Positions 22,650 to 33,362 of a DNA stretch of 64,000 nt are shown here, piece after piece (the stretch's first letter is position 1; each line of letters opens with the position of its first letter). The stretch lies in assembly GCA_030549175.1 (NCBI GenBank), contig JAUKUA010000003.1:806001-870000 (forward strand), in the 5' to 3' direction. The notes below the pieces were generated by a model, which saw nothing but the letters and a program-made list of their open reading frames with translations, was not told the origin of the DNA and searched no databases. The position numbers were made by a program, and so were the translations under genes. This DNA comes from Lasiosphaeris hirsuta. Lineage: Eukaryota > Ascomycota > Sordariomycetes > Sordariales > Lasiosphaeriaceae.

Positions 22650-24850
22650 TTTCCGCGGGAGGTCTCGTCACGCGCAGGGTTTTGTCCGTGTCTGGAGGGC
22701 AGTGAGGATGGCGAGCTGGCGTGTTTTTTGAGACTGTCGGGATGCGAGCGAGTGTTTGGGGTTTGGGCCCTCGGATATCTTGGTCTCGCTGTCGCCACCG
22801 GCACTCTCAGTCTGGCAATCCAAACCTGGAGAGAGAGTCAAGTATGGACTTGGATCTGGAGGACAAGATTTTCCCTCAGCCTTGGGTGGCAAAGCAACGC
22901 TGCATAGAAGTGGGTGCCAGTGGTAAGTCGTCGCTCCCTCTCCCCCTACCCCCCTCCCCATCCAAACATCACTAGGATGAGTCTGACCTTGACAAAAGCC
23001 GGCTCCTCCGTATCCCATCCATGCCGTCCAACCCATTGTTGAGGGTCTCTTCCCGGCGCTTCTTCTTTCAGAGGCCGCCCGGGAGAGTCTGGCTTCTTGT
23101 TCACCTTTGTCTGCCGCCGCCCAAACCGACACCAGGCTTCCAACGCCGATCTTGTTTATGCATCGGATCTCGCGATCAAGAGCCCGTTTTTCGGCCTTTA
23201 CAATCCAAGGCTACTACCGACCGTCGCTGCCTCATATCTATCGCCGTCAGAGATTCATCACCACCTCACGCCCCATGACCACCTCACATCTGTCACCGCC
23301 TTACCATCTCCGTCGCCCCTCTCAGTACTTCCCTCGCCGAAACTGAGGAGAGCGCAGTCGTGCCAACGGAAGCCGGTTTGACAACGGCGACGGTTACGCT
23401 GATTTCCACGTTCAGGGGAAATTCCAAAGGCAAGGGCAAGAAGACTGGGCCGCCTTACTTCCGTCGCTTCCTCACATCCGTCCCGATACAGCTTCACGCA
23501 AATATCACGCGCCTCGAGATTCAGTGCCGAACTCCTTCACAGCTATGAGGCTGTTCATCGTCCATCGTTGGCCAAAGGCAGTCATCCTGGAGAAGGTCGG
23601 CACGGACCTCTCCTGCCGCAATGAAATTTTCCGCCGTGCGCCGACCAAGGAAGTGATCTTGGGGAACGTTGACGGAGCTCCTCGAACATCGTCCCTACAA
23701 GCGCTCTCTTTCAACGGCCAAGCCCAGGCGACTTAGCGCCGTTTATCGGCAATGGAGCAGTTCGCAACTCAGCAACAGTACTTGTCTTTGGCGGACCTGC
23801 CTGGCTCATGGATAACGGGTAAAGACGGTGATTACAGCAAGTAGAAGCCCTTCGTTGAGGCCGAGGGACCTACACTCAATTTGAGCAAGACGGAAGACGT
23901 ATACCCATACGCGCAGACGAGCTGGCGAGGCTCGAATTAGCCAGCCCCTGATGGCTCCTAGAGGTTCTAGGCACTAGCAAGGACATCATCAGCTTGGAAA
24001 ACTTTACAACATCACTACGGTCTACAAGACCTATGATCTCGAGGCCGGCTAATGCTCAAACATGATTGATGACTTGGAGGTCGGGGTAGTCGCCCGTGGG
24101 ACCAGAGATACAGGAGAGGTCACATCACCCCCTTGACGGGGCAAAGTATATTTACAAGAGGTCATTTACAATTGGAGGAGGATTAATTAGGGTATTTTGG
24201 AGCATTTTTGGGTTGTGCTATGATATTGGAGCGGGACATATCAGTCTTCTGCCTGGATAGGCATGACCTTGAGACGATGAACGTCATAGGTGGGGAGCAA
24301 AGGCACGCATAGTAGCAGTCTAACAGGAGAAACCTTGGCTTGAAGTTTGGTTAATAAAAAAAGATCTTTCCCATCAAATTTGCCCTGAACCGGACAAATG
24401 TGAAAGCGATAAAGTCTGCGTGCGTCTTAGGGGTTTGGGGTTGGCTCGACGCGAAAATGTTCTCACAAGTTGTGATTCGACGCTTCTAGAAGGTAATTAC
24501 GTGGCATCACACCCAGAGACAGGCATCGAAGCCGGACGGATCCCTGGCGAGATAATAACTGATGGCAATATATTTCTTGCGACGCTACATCACAACACGA
24601 ACACCCCTTTTCCTAGATGTTGCGACCGACCGAACAAAGCCCGTTATTTCCACACGTTGTAAGATTCTACACTCCAACCCTTGTTTGTTAGCACTGAAAA
24701 CTCCCGCTAGGAGGGATGTTGAAAGCTTGAGGAGACCTTTTTCCAGCATTATAGAAGGTATTATTGACACCTTGAAAGGCCTCTTTCCCTTATTCCCTTC
24801 CATAATATCCACAATGCGCTTTGACAGCTGTAAATTCACAGGGGCTATTC
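22650..24850. other. Intergenic region, 2.2 kb
   Basis: Short ORFs in several frames (for example around 23097-23381) lack consistent codon bias or motifs. I find no RNA gene and no clear repeat. The segment from about 24050 onward is more AT-rich than the flanking genes. Confidence 0.55.
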
Positions 24851-26656
24851 TCAAAGATCCCTTCTCGGAGCTTCACTGCCCTTGAGAACTGACTGTGCGG
24901 CAGCTCCAACTTTCGGCGGCCGTCCCTTTGGCCGTCTCGGTTGTTCCCCAGCAGCCACCCGAATGTCGTCCTGAACCGCCACCCCGACAGACCTCCCAAT
25001 ATACTGGCCTGCCGCATCAAGCGCGACGGCGAAAATCCTCACATGATGCCCAAGCCCTCGAATCTCACTCGACGACACAGCCAGGCTGGTCTCAAACGAC
25101 GTCCTCGCTACAGCACCCAGCTTCTGAGTCCGAAACACGGCGTCCTCCAGCCCCGAGCCACCGTCGACCACGTCGACGCGGGCATAAAACTCCCACGTCG
25201 CCGCCACCGTGTCGCCGTTCCACGACACATACACGGTCGTCTCTGCCCCCGCCCGCAGCGCCACCACGGCCGGCCTCTCCCGCGGCTGGCCCTCCCACTC
25301 GTACCGGAACCCGCGGTAGCTCTGCACGCCGGGGGCCAGGTGGCCCGAGTCGAGGTACGCGTGGAAGATGGGCGTGGCGTCGGCGCCGCGGAACTCGGTG
25401 ACGGCGCCGGCCTGGCCCCAGTTGACAAAGACGTTGCCGTTGGGCAGCACCTGGGCGTTGCCCTGCGACGGGGCGACCAGGCCGCCGTCGGGGCCGACGA
25501 ACCGCCGCACCTCGGTGGCCGTGTGGTCCGTGTGGTTCAGCCGGAAGATGCGCGCGCTCGACTGCGGGCGGATCTGGTCGAGGCCGCCGTCGCGCTGGCG
25601 GTCGGACCGCGCCGCGTTGTCGAAGAAGGAGATGGTCTCGATGGCGCCGTCGGCCGAGCGCGACAGGAACCGCGCGTCGTGCTGGTACCCGAACCGGATG
25701 GCGTCCGGGACGGCAAAGGTCGAGTCGCGCCCCCCGAGCTGCCAGATTAGGGAGCCGTCGCGCCCCGAGAGCTTGTAGATGGTGCTGGTGTGGCGCCCCG
25801 AGATGAGGTAGTCGCCCTCCGAGTCTTTGTCGATGCTGTTGACGTGGAAGTAGTCCCAGCCGTCGCCGCTGGTGGCGCCGGAGCCGGCTCGGCTGGGGTC
25901 CGGGGGGATAACACCGTCTACATCTCCGTTAGCATCTGGCACGGAACGGATTTTTTCAGTCATCTGGGGCAGCTACTTGAGGGGTCCGAGAAATCGAGCG
26001 AGTGCCCTTCAAAGACGAGCTCCCCTGTCTCAATGTCGATTTCTAACGAAACCTTAGCAGACGGCATCAACCCGCCCCGAGGGAACAAGGCACAAACCCT
26101 GCCAAATACCGTCGATGATCCAACGGTTGTCTTTTGATCCCCCATGCGGCTCTAGGTCAAACGGGGTCGGCTGGAAAATCTCGAAAATCGCCGTCTTCTC
26201 GTCGACGATGCGAAACTCATGAATCGACACCAGCCTGTTCAAGCTCTGCACCGTCGCAATCTGCTGGTAGCTCTGGTCCAGCAGCACCGCCGTACCGAAG
26301 CCATGGCCGTGGTAGGGGTCCAATGTCCCTTGGAATGCTTGCAGCACGGGACGACCTTTGTACCTCACAGCCTGGAAATTCCCAATCCAGCCAGCCAGGT
26401 ACCCTAGACTCGACCATACCAGATCGCCATTGTCGCGGAATATGTATGCTGCCGACTGCTCGGGACCGGCACGCGGGCCTTCAAACGATGGGTACGGCGT
26501 GACGAAAATGAAGCCGGGGGCTGCGTCGTCGGCTGCGGGGATGGTGATGTTCAGGCGGGGGGGCGAGAGGTCCGGGCGGGAGCGGTACTGCCAGTCGGCG
26601 AGCGCAAAGGGGTGATTCAGGACCAGCAGGCCAAGCGCAGCACGAAAGTATCTCAT
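24851..26656 (-). CDS. Arylsulfotransferase (ASST)-like secreted protein
   Basis: Exons 26656-26098, 26042-25977 and 25917-24851, with introns of 55 and 59 nt that both have TGCTAA(C/G) branch sites, encode 563 aa. An upstream in-frame ATG at 26686 exists, but the 26656 start gives a clean signal peptide (MRYFRAALGLLVLNHPFALA). The body has the ASST pattern: a FIFVTPYPSFEGPRAG block, DLVWSSLGYLAGWIGNFQAV, IHEFRIVDEKTAIFEIFQP, DGWDYFHVNSIDKDSEGDYL, ISGRHTSTIYKLSGRDG, LIWQLGG and FGYQHDARFLSR, which form the blades of a six-bladed propeller. Fungal members are extracellular or vacuolar and their substrates are mostly unknown. The tail is basic and Pro/Lys rich (GEQPRRPKGRPPK), unusual for a secreted enzyme. 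Confidence 0.85.
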
Positions 26657-26966
26657 TGCGAACCTCTGTTCTGAAAGATGGAGCAAGATGCGCCCCCTTT
26701 CAAACAGCCGAATAGGCCGGGGCCATTCTGGCCAACTTATACCCCGGGTCGCGACATCTCATGTTCTCCGCAGCGCACGTTGTTGCGTGGCTTGGATTGC
26801 GTGCGCATTGCCGTGGATATCGAGACGGGTTGAGCATGCGCCGACCAACCAGCGGAGCCGACTGCGGGCATACCAATGTCTTGGCGGTCCCAGGAATGTA
26901 GAGGCGGGGATTGACGCCATCAACCTCGTCGATTGTTCGTCAAGCCATAGGTGTATGAAGCAAATC

Positions 26967-26987
26967 GGGGGGGGGGGGGGGGGGGGG
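26967..26987 (+). repeat. Poly-G tract (21 bases)
   Basis: An uninterrupted G homopolymer followed by CGGGG, about 310 bp upstream of the ASST-like start codon. Confidence 0.95.
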
Positions 26988-27305
26988 CGGGGTTCTGGAC
27001 CAAATCGGATTTCGGAATACGTCGGGGTGACTGACCCTTGGCACCTCTTTGCACTCGCCTTGCTTTATCAATCATCAAGATGGAGGATGTGGGCCCTGTT
27101 GGATTGCATGCACCTGCGAATGGCGAGTTTCATTAGCATTTGTACCTGGTATTATCTCTATTGTCCATTGAGCTACCCAGTTAAGGGTCGTTCCAGAATA
27201 GCTTGAAGGGACTCGGAACATGGTAGACAACGTAGATATTTCTAGCAACAACAAAATGGGTCTCATCCTTCTGAAGCCAGACACCACGGCCCGCTGCAAC
27301 TAGGT

Positions 27306-27852
27306 TTAAAGATCGACGACAATTTGGCCGTCGGCCTCATCTTCACTGCTTCCCTGTAATCCCAGTCGCTTGATCGAGTAAACGATGGAATCGGTAACAT
27401 CTTTGTTCCGCTCCAAGTCTTTCTCGCTCGCGGCGGCTCTAAAGGTAACGCCGAACCAAAGTCGATACTTGGGCGAGCCAGAGTTGGTAGCTGTAGGGCG
27501 AATTCAGTTGCGTTCATGCCCGCAAATGGACGCGTATTAACACATGTCAGGGAAGATGAAGCGCACCTTGATATGAAATAGTCGAGTAGCAATCGTCTTT
27601 ATCGTCGGTCTTGCACTTCTTTAGAACATAATCCGCCCAGCTTTCGGCATCGTACTTGTGGAGAGGTTCACCGTAGTAGAAGTTAATCCTTTCGCGGGAC
27701 AGAGTCCTTCCTGGACTCCAATTTAGCGGTTTGCTGAGCTTCACCTTTTCAAAGTCGAAGGCAGCCGCGTCAGTGCCTGTATCGGCTGGCCTGGAATCGG
27801 CCACGGCCAATCTGGCGACGAAGGCGGTCAGTGCTAGGACGGGGAACTTCAT
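27306..27852 (-). CDS. Small secreted hypothetical protein
   Basis: Exon 1 (27852-27567) and exon 2 (27490-27306), joined by a 76-nt GTGCGC..TACAG intron, give 156 aa. The N-terminus is a signal peptide (MKFPVLALTAFVARLAVA) with probable cleavage after VADS. The mature part has only two Cys (KKCKTDDKDDC) and is charged (ESWADYVLKK, AAASEKDLERNKDVTDSIVY). Exon 2 was chosen in the frame that stays open to the TAA at 27306 and gives KYRLWFGVTFRAAAS; the longer alternative frame is a shadow. No family is recognised. It could be an effector-like or cell-wall-associated protein. Confidence 0.7.
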
Positions 27853-28679
27853 GATAGCGGCGCGTATGCGGACAACGGCGGGCTTTTTCTGCGGTGAAGA
27901 GGAAGGAGGGAGATGTGGAACCCGTTGGAGGTGAGGAAGGGGGAGGCGGAGGCATATCTAGTCGGGGCGAGCCCCATATACCATCCAACCTTTCTCCCCC
28001 CCCCCGCCCTCTCTCTTGTCTTGCCATCTTCGAGCCGTGGTGCCTTTGCCGTGGCTAGCTGAACGGCTGAGATTGCCAAGACCCGTGCAGGCTGCGTGAT
28101 TCTGTATGGTATGATTATTGGATGCATGCTTCCTTGCTTGGGACACTGCCGTCATGCTGCGTGATATTGGCCAAACTCGGCTGGTCCGCATACGCGGAGT
28201 TGTTGTTGATTCGCTTAGCGCCAAGCCATCCAGGCAGATTGCTGCTGATGCCGAGTTGTGCAGGGTATAGACCTAGACCTCTCCCGTCTGAGCGCAACCA
28301 CAGTCTCGAGGCGGCACTCTTGATGAAGTCGCTCCATGGTTATAGTTAGTAGGGTAGCACGTCGGATGATGGGGATCTAGGCAACACCTGAGGTCTGAAG
28401 GTTTGTTGTTGTTAGGTTAGGCTTGCTGTGCACAGAGGGTAAAGTCTTGAACGGAAGTACCACACACATTGGAGACAACAGGATTTGCTCTTGCAGGAAA
28501 TAGGACGTGAACGTGTATTACTATACTGGAAGACTGATCATCAAGGGGTGCGAGCTCAAGGCTCCTATACAAAAAAGGGCAAAAGACAGAATAGTAAGTA
28601 CCTCCGTACCGCCTCGTGGACCTGTGTCGCCGGGTCCAATTGGATTCAATTTTAGTGACAGCATCGGAAAACTTCCTCA
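27853..28679. other. Intergenic region
   Basis: Promoter of the small secreted protein (with a C-rich run near 28000) and 3' region of the GH45 gene. No credible ORF or repeat. Confidence 0.55.
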
Positions 28680-29503
28680 TTACGCCGAGCATCCCGAAAT
28701 CGATGTTATCTTGCGGGGGCAGTTAACTTGCTTATAGTTGATGTTCCAACCATTCACATCCCCACCAGCCCAGTTCCAGCGCCAGTCACATCCCTTCTGC
28801 AAATTCTGCGGCAGCGCCGCACACTCGCCTAGATTAGTGACACCGCCCCACTGGTTACCCCTTTTCCGAACTCGTTAGCAGTGCGTCATATCGCCTCCCA
28901 GCTCATCCTAGAATAGAGACAAAACTAACCAAGTCGTTCCATACTGGAATCTACACCCCGCGTCGTTCGGCCCAACACCACCGCCGGGCGTCTGGATGAC
29001 AAAATCCTTGGTCGTCACGCTAGTGCTCGTGTCGCCGACGTTGATGACTTGCACCGTCATTGTCTTGCCGCGGGCACTTCTCGCCGTTGGCCACGTAAGC
29101 TCAAAGCACTTGCAGCAGTCGGCGTTCGCGAAGCCAACAACGAAGCCATACGCCTCTGTGTCGCTGACTACCGTCGGGGCGTACGTATCGCACAGAAAGG
29201 CCGTGCCGTTCTTCTCACACCCGGATTTGGCTGAGAGGCCTTCACGAGTAGCAAGGGGCTTGTTGTTGATGTCGCAAACATGTGGCTGCCCGGAGACGCC
29301 CTTGGCTAGGTTTCCCTGCCACGCGCAGGCGGGTTTGCAGCTGGGGTCATTCATGTGTTAGTCGGGGTAAGTGTGGGCTATTTGGCTATGACTTACCAGT
29401 CCCAGCCCGTGTATGACTTGCCAGTGCCTTCGGTAGCCGCCGGGTGGGCGGAGGCGGTCATGATGGCGCCCCCTAAAAGGAGGATGAGCTTTTGAAGAAG
29501 CAT
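28680..29503 (-). CDS. GH45 endoglucanase-like secreted protein with altered catalytic acid position
   Basis: Exons 29503-29397, 29340-28930 and 28860-28680, with introns of 56 and 69 nt, encode 232 aa. A signal peptide (MLLQKLILLLGGAIMTASA) is followed by GWDCCKPACAW, the GH45 signature containing the catalytic base Asp. Then come AYGFVVGFANADCCKCFELT, GKTMTVQVINVGD, PGGGVGPNDAGC, WGGVTNLGECAALPQ, a GCDWRWNWAGG block and YKQVNCP, all in family order. The Cys pattern of the double-psi beta-barrel is kept. Where the family has F-D-x-x-x-PGGGVG (the acid Asp), this protein reads DFVIQTPGGGVG, so Asp is Val, with an Asp two residues upstream. There is no cellulose-binding module. GH45 enzymes hydrolyse internal beta-1,4-glucan bonds extracellularly. 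Activity here is uncertain. Confidence 0.88.
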
Positions 29504-31677
29504 TAGGTAGTGAATTTGTGGACTTGGTAAATTTGTTGAGTAGGTTAAAGGATCAAATCATTCGACAAACAAAACCAAGGCTGAGAGGATGGTTTACGGC
29601 AATCTTATACGTTTTAGGGACCTTACTTTTTTCTACCCTGGTGTCACCACCGGTTCAGCAACAGTAGTAAAATCCCCAATCACATGTTCCTAACAGCAGA
29701 TCTATGGGTGAACATGTAGAGTTAACCTGGTCAAGGGCCCTGGAGGCCGCTGCCTCGTGCAGGGCATCACTTTGTGTCCTAATTACCAAGGCTCGCCAAA
29801 TGGTGTCAGGCTCATCGCCAATCCTACAATGTGTGATTGTCAGGAAACACGAGACATAAACGGACTAGAATAGTGTACTAAAATGTTAGCATCAGCTTGC
29901 ACACGGGTATCGCGGGCCGCTATCTAGCCCACGTTCCATCTCGAGCCGTAATGCTGCTGGGCCTTTACGGTGGGGAGACTCTTGAGCCTCCTCGGCTTGG
30001 CTAGGGACCTATGTGGGTATGCCTCTGGATAATCTCCTTCGGCGAGGCTATTGACAAAACAACGTGACTGATTTTGGACGCCACCATGGCTGTCAGGTTC
30101 CTTCCAACATGAATGCGGTACAGAAATCTTAACACAGCCGTACCACGTCATAGAATGGAGTTAGTGTTGGTCTAATATATCCTAATACTTGGCCTCTTTG
30201 CCTAACAGGGCTCTCCACCGTATAAAACCTCCAGAGTCTAGGAGTATCTCAGTACTATTGGCTTGGGTGAGGAAAATGTACATGACCTCGAGCCGTTTCG
30301 TTTGCAGACTTTTGTACTCCAAGGGCCAACGGAATTAACTAATGGAAATTTATCCATCTCATTATGCTGTAGGTGCCTTGTTGGGTATCACGCCACATGA
30401 GATAGGCCATGTTGCAGGCAGCGACGACATTGGAGCGGATAACGAGATGCATTGGACCGTTGCGGGAGATATAAGCCAATGCAGCGGTATAACTAACCGG
30501 AGCATGCAACATGGTATAATATCCCAAGAACCAGGTCACACCCAGAAGAGGGGGATTTTAGATGACTAGCTTCCCGAAATATCTCTTTAGCCTGAGGTTT
30601 AAAATTTCTGGGCGAGTCGGGCCAGGGGAGCGTATTTACTTTAGCCTCCATGAGACTTGCGTGTAAACATCATGATATTCCCGCGGCTGGTCACGCCATA
30701 TGCTTTCAATAGACAACACCGAAGATTTGCGAGTTCCCCAAAATTGGAGCTGGGAAGGCCCGAGCTGGAGGCCATTTTTACATCTGATATCGTAAACGGC
30801 TGCAAGTTCCATTCCGTTCTGTGCTAACTGGTTGCGGATTAGTTGGAAAGTGTTGTGTAGTGAACTAGTGACCCGAACTGGGCTCAGATCCCTGCATCCT
30901 CAAGCCTCAGTTTGAACCGTGATAATTGTAGTAGAGTCAACCTCCTTGGGCACACATCGTTGGTTCCAAGTTCCGGCGGGGTAATATTAACCGTGTCTGG
31001 ATGCGTGCACCAGCACAGCGTTTAACACTGTCAGGCTCAAGACCACAAGGTTGTTTTCGGAATACACATCTCGGAACTTCAAGTTCGGTTCAACCTTTGT
31101 TACGTGAAGCCGCTGACTTTCCGAGGCAGGTACATGTAGGGTGGCCATGGCACTCCCTGTGTACGAGGGCACTCTGGCCACCGAGCATTTCGTCAGCCGC
31201 TTGGCTGCCAGTGACCACCTCTGGGTCGCTGAATTGAGTAGGTAGGTAGGTGCCTGACCAGCGACCGTCTCTGAGAACTGGCGGTAAATAAGGTACTTAT
31301 CTAGGGTCAAATGGAGCAATTGCTTGATAACTTCACGTATCGTGACCACCGACATCTTCGACTGTGAGAGTACCGGGCAGTTTGATTGGCCCTAGAAAGG
31401 AGCGAAACGGATGCGACCCATCATGGATAGGAACCTGGCTTAGCGATCCCGTGGAATATTACTCTCTTCACCCAACTGCCTGACATGGGTAAATGGATGC
31501 TGTGCATACCGTACAGTACCAAACCCCCAGCTATTCCCATCATTTCACCTCCCGTTTCAATCGCGATAATCTCGCGCAGTTGAGGTACCTAAATAACAAC
31601 ACCCACCGGTATATACACACTACACTCGCCTTCCTGTCGACCCCTTCTCGAAACTCTCTTGTTTCATATTTCCCACC
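29504..31677. other. Intergenic region, 2.2 kb
   Basis: Lower-GC DNA without credible ORFs. A degenerate protein remnant cannot be excluded, but none is readable. Confidence 0.6.
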
Positions 31678-32067
31678 ATGGCCAATTCGTCGAATTTAGC
31701 ATGCCTCGGCCCCGACAGCCTTCCGGATGCCGTTCAGTTCCCGATACCGAAGGACATGAATGTGGCCCTCCTACCAGGCACCAACGGGTCGGCATCGTGG
31801 ATGGTCGACTGCTGCGAGCCCAATCCCGTCAGCCTGGTTAATGGCTGCTACCTGTGGTGCGAGATCCCACCCTCGCACATCCACAAGGGGTCCGACGGTA
31901 AGGCCCACTCCGACTTCGATAGCTGCTTGGTGGCCCACAACCGGCCCAACAATGAGAGTTCTATCTTGTATATCGGCTTGAATGCCGCGTCGGGGAAGGG
32001 GGTGTCAATGAAATGCCTTGGGGCGTGGGTACTGTGTGTGAGTGGTTTGTTGGCTTTTGGGTTGTGA
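31678..32067 (+). CDS. Small Cys-containing protein with hydrophobic C-terminus
   Basis: A single-exon 129-aa frame starting ACCATGG at 31676 (good Kozak context). Features are ACLGPDSLPDAVQFPIPKD, a NGSASWMVDCCEPNPVSLVN, GCYLWCEIPPSHIHKG motif with paired and spaced cysteines, and a C-terminal hydrophobic segment (GAWVLCVSGLLAFGL) after a small-residue stretch (NAASGKG). The tail looks like a GPI-attachment signal, but no N-terminal signal peptide is present, so the topology is unclear; a tail-anchored form is possible. The family is a fungal orphan to me. Confidence 0.6.
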   Translation: MANSSNLACLGPDSLPDAVQFPIPKDMNVALLPGTNGSASWMVDCCEPNPVSLVNGCYLWCEIPPSHIHKGSDGKAHSDFDSCLVAHNRPNNESSILYIGLNAASGKGVSMKCLGAWVLCVSGLLAFGL

Positions 32068-32306
32068 GTTCATGGTGTACAATGCAGCCTTTTTTTTTAA
32101 TTAGGAATTCTTTGTCGGTCGTCAGCTTATATACCCCGACATACTGCGATGGGTCTTCATTAAGCGGCATTAAGAGGCAGCTGTATTTCGTGGAGCGGTT
32201 GTATTGCCTTGATGCGGAGAGCTTGAACTGAACCCTTCCGGCCACCGCCATCAGCCGTTGCAACAGATCAGTCCACCATCAATTGAGCCAGCCTCCCGCT
32301 GGGGTC

Positions 32307-33362
32307 CTACTCCTCGCACAGGTACATCCATTTTGAGCTTGTACGTTCCCTCTGCCTCAAGTGCTCTTCGCGCGCGAGGTAGCCATATTTCGGCTCAGGG
32401 ATGGGTCTATAAGGTAAGGATCGCCCATGGTGCCCGGCGTGGGGTCCATATGGATATCTGGATTCCCAAGTTTCGCGCTCAAAGTCGAAATTGGCCACGG
32501 CAATAAATAGATCCGTACGCTCATCCAGAAACGGCTCTCCACGTAGTCGTGGTGAAGGCTGCCGTTCCCCGTAGATTAGTTGCACCTTGTGAATGCGGTC
32601 CAGAATCTCCTGTCTCATGTCCTCGGACACTCTCCAGCCGACGTTGGCATAGGGCAAGGAATAGTCAATCTTCTTTCCCCCCCACATTGTCGAGTATACA
32701 GCATCCCACAGCTCGCCCATTCTGAGGCCTCCTGGAATCTCCGTGTATCGGTACAGCTTATCGCTGGACGGAGGCGGATTCGAATCCCGGAGGTCGATGC
32801 GTGCAACACGCACAGGCGGGGGCTGTGACACTAGCATCTTCCGCCAACTCGCACCCGCCCTTACAAAGGCCAAGTGTCGCCGTTTTCCATTACTAACATT
32901 GGTGAAGTCAAGGCTATCCAAGTTATCGCTCTTTAGCTGGAACGTGAGTTCGAAGTCCGGGGCGAAGGTCAGTCCAAGCTCATGGGCTCTAAGATAATGT
33001 CGGGCATGACCATATTGTGCCCACCAAGCAATATCGGCCGTGCTATAAAACAGGGGGCGGAATGGTGTTATCAGGAGAGGGTTCTGAACCAGCCGTTTCT
33101 TGACCTTTGGAGGGTCGTCGATGCCCGACGTGTCTGGGTCTGCGAGGAAGAAGAGTTGGCGCTGGAGGCTGGGAGAGTTTGCGATTATATCTCGCCAGTG
33201 GGAGCAGACGCGCTGAACTGATATAAGGAGTGCTTGCATGTCGACTTTGAGAAAGATACTTTCAAGCAGTTCGGTACTGGAAAGAACCACAAAGCGCGAT
33301 ACGATTTGGGAAGGTGCGCCTGGGAGGCTGCGTTTGTGCGATTTTGACTTTTTGGTCTTCAT
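32307..33362 (-). CDS. F-box protein
   Basis: A single exon. The frame extends to an ATG at 33443, but the ATG at 33362 (MKTKKSKSHKRS) gives a more natural 351-aa protein. Residues ~24-70 form an F-box (LSSTELLESIFLKVDMQALL, then VQRVCSHWRDIIANSPSLQ), typical of the fungal class with a short VCxxWRxxI helix; it would recruit Skp1. The rest has conserved-looking segments (IDLRDSNPPP, IPGGLRMGELWDAVYSTM, ILDRIHKVQLIYGER) but no recognised repeat, and ends in a charged tail. Probably a substrate adaptor of an SCF ubiquitin ligase; the substrate is unknown. Confidence 0.8.
   Translation of the reverse strand: MKTKKSKSHKRSLPGAPSQIVSRFVVLSSTELLESIFLKVDMQALLISVQRVCSHWRDIIANSPSLQRQLFFLADPDTSGIDDPPKVKKRLVQNPLLITPFRPLFYSTADIAWWAQYGHARHYLRAHELGLTFAPDFELTFQLKSDNLDSLDFTNVSNGKRRHLAFVRAGASWRKMLVSQPPPVRVARIDLRDSNPPPSSDKLYRYTEIPGGLRMGELWDAVYSTMWGGKKIDYSLPYANVGWRVSEDMRQEILDRIHKVQLIYGERQPSPRLRGEPFLDERTDLFIAVANFDFERETWESRYPYGPHAGHHGRSLPYRPIPEPKYGYLAREEHLRQRERTSSKWMYLCEE

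Noticed and set aside
23097..23381. Overlapping plus-strand ORFs
   Set aside because: No consistent codon bias, domain or splice structure.
24895..25750. Long plus-strand ORFs (168 and 269 codons) over the ASST-like gene
   Set aside because: Antisense shadows of a GC3-rich gene. The minus strand has clear propeller motifs, signal peptide and splice sites.
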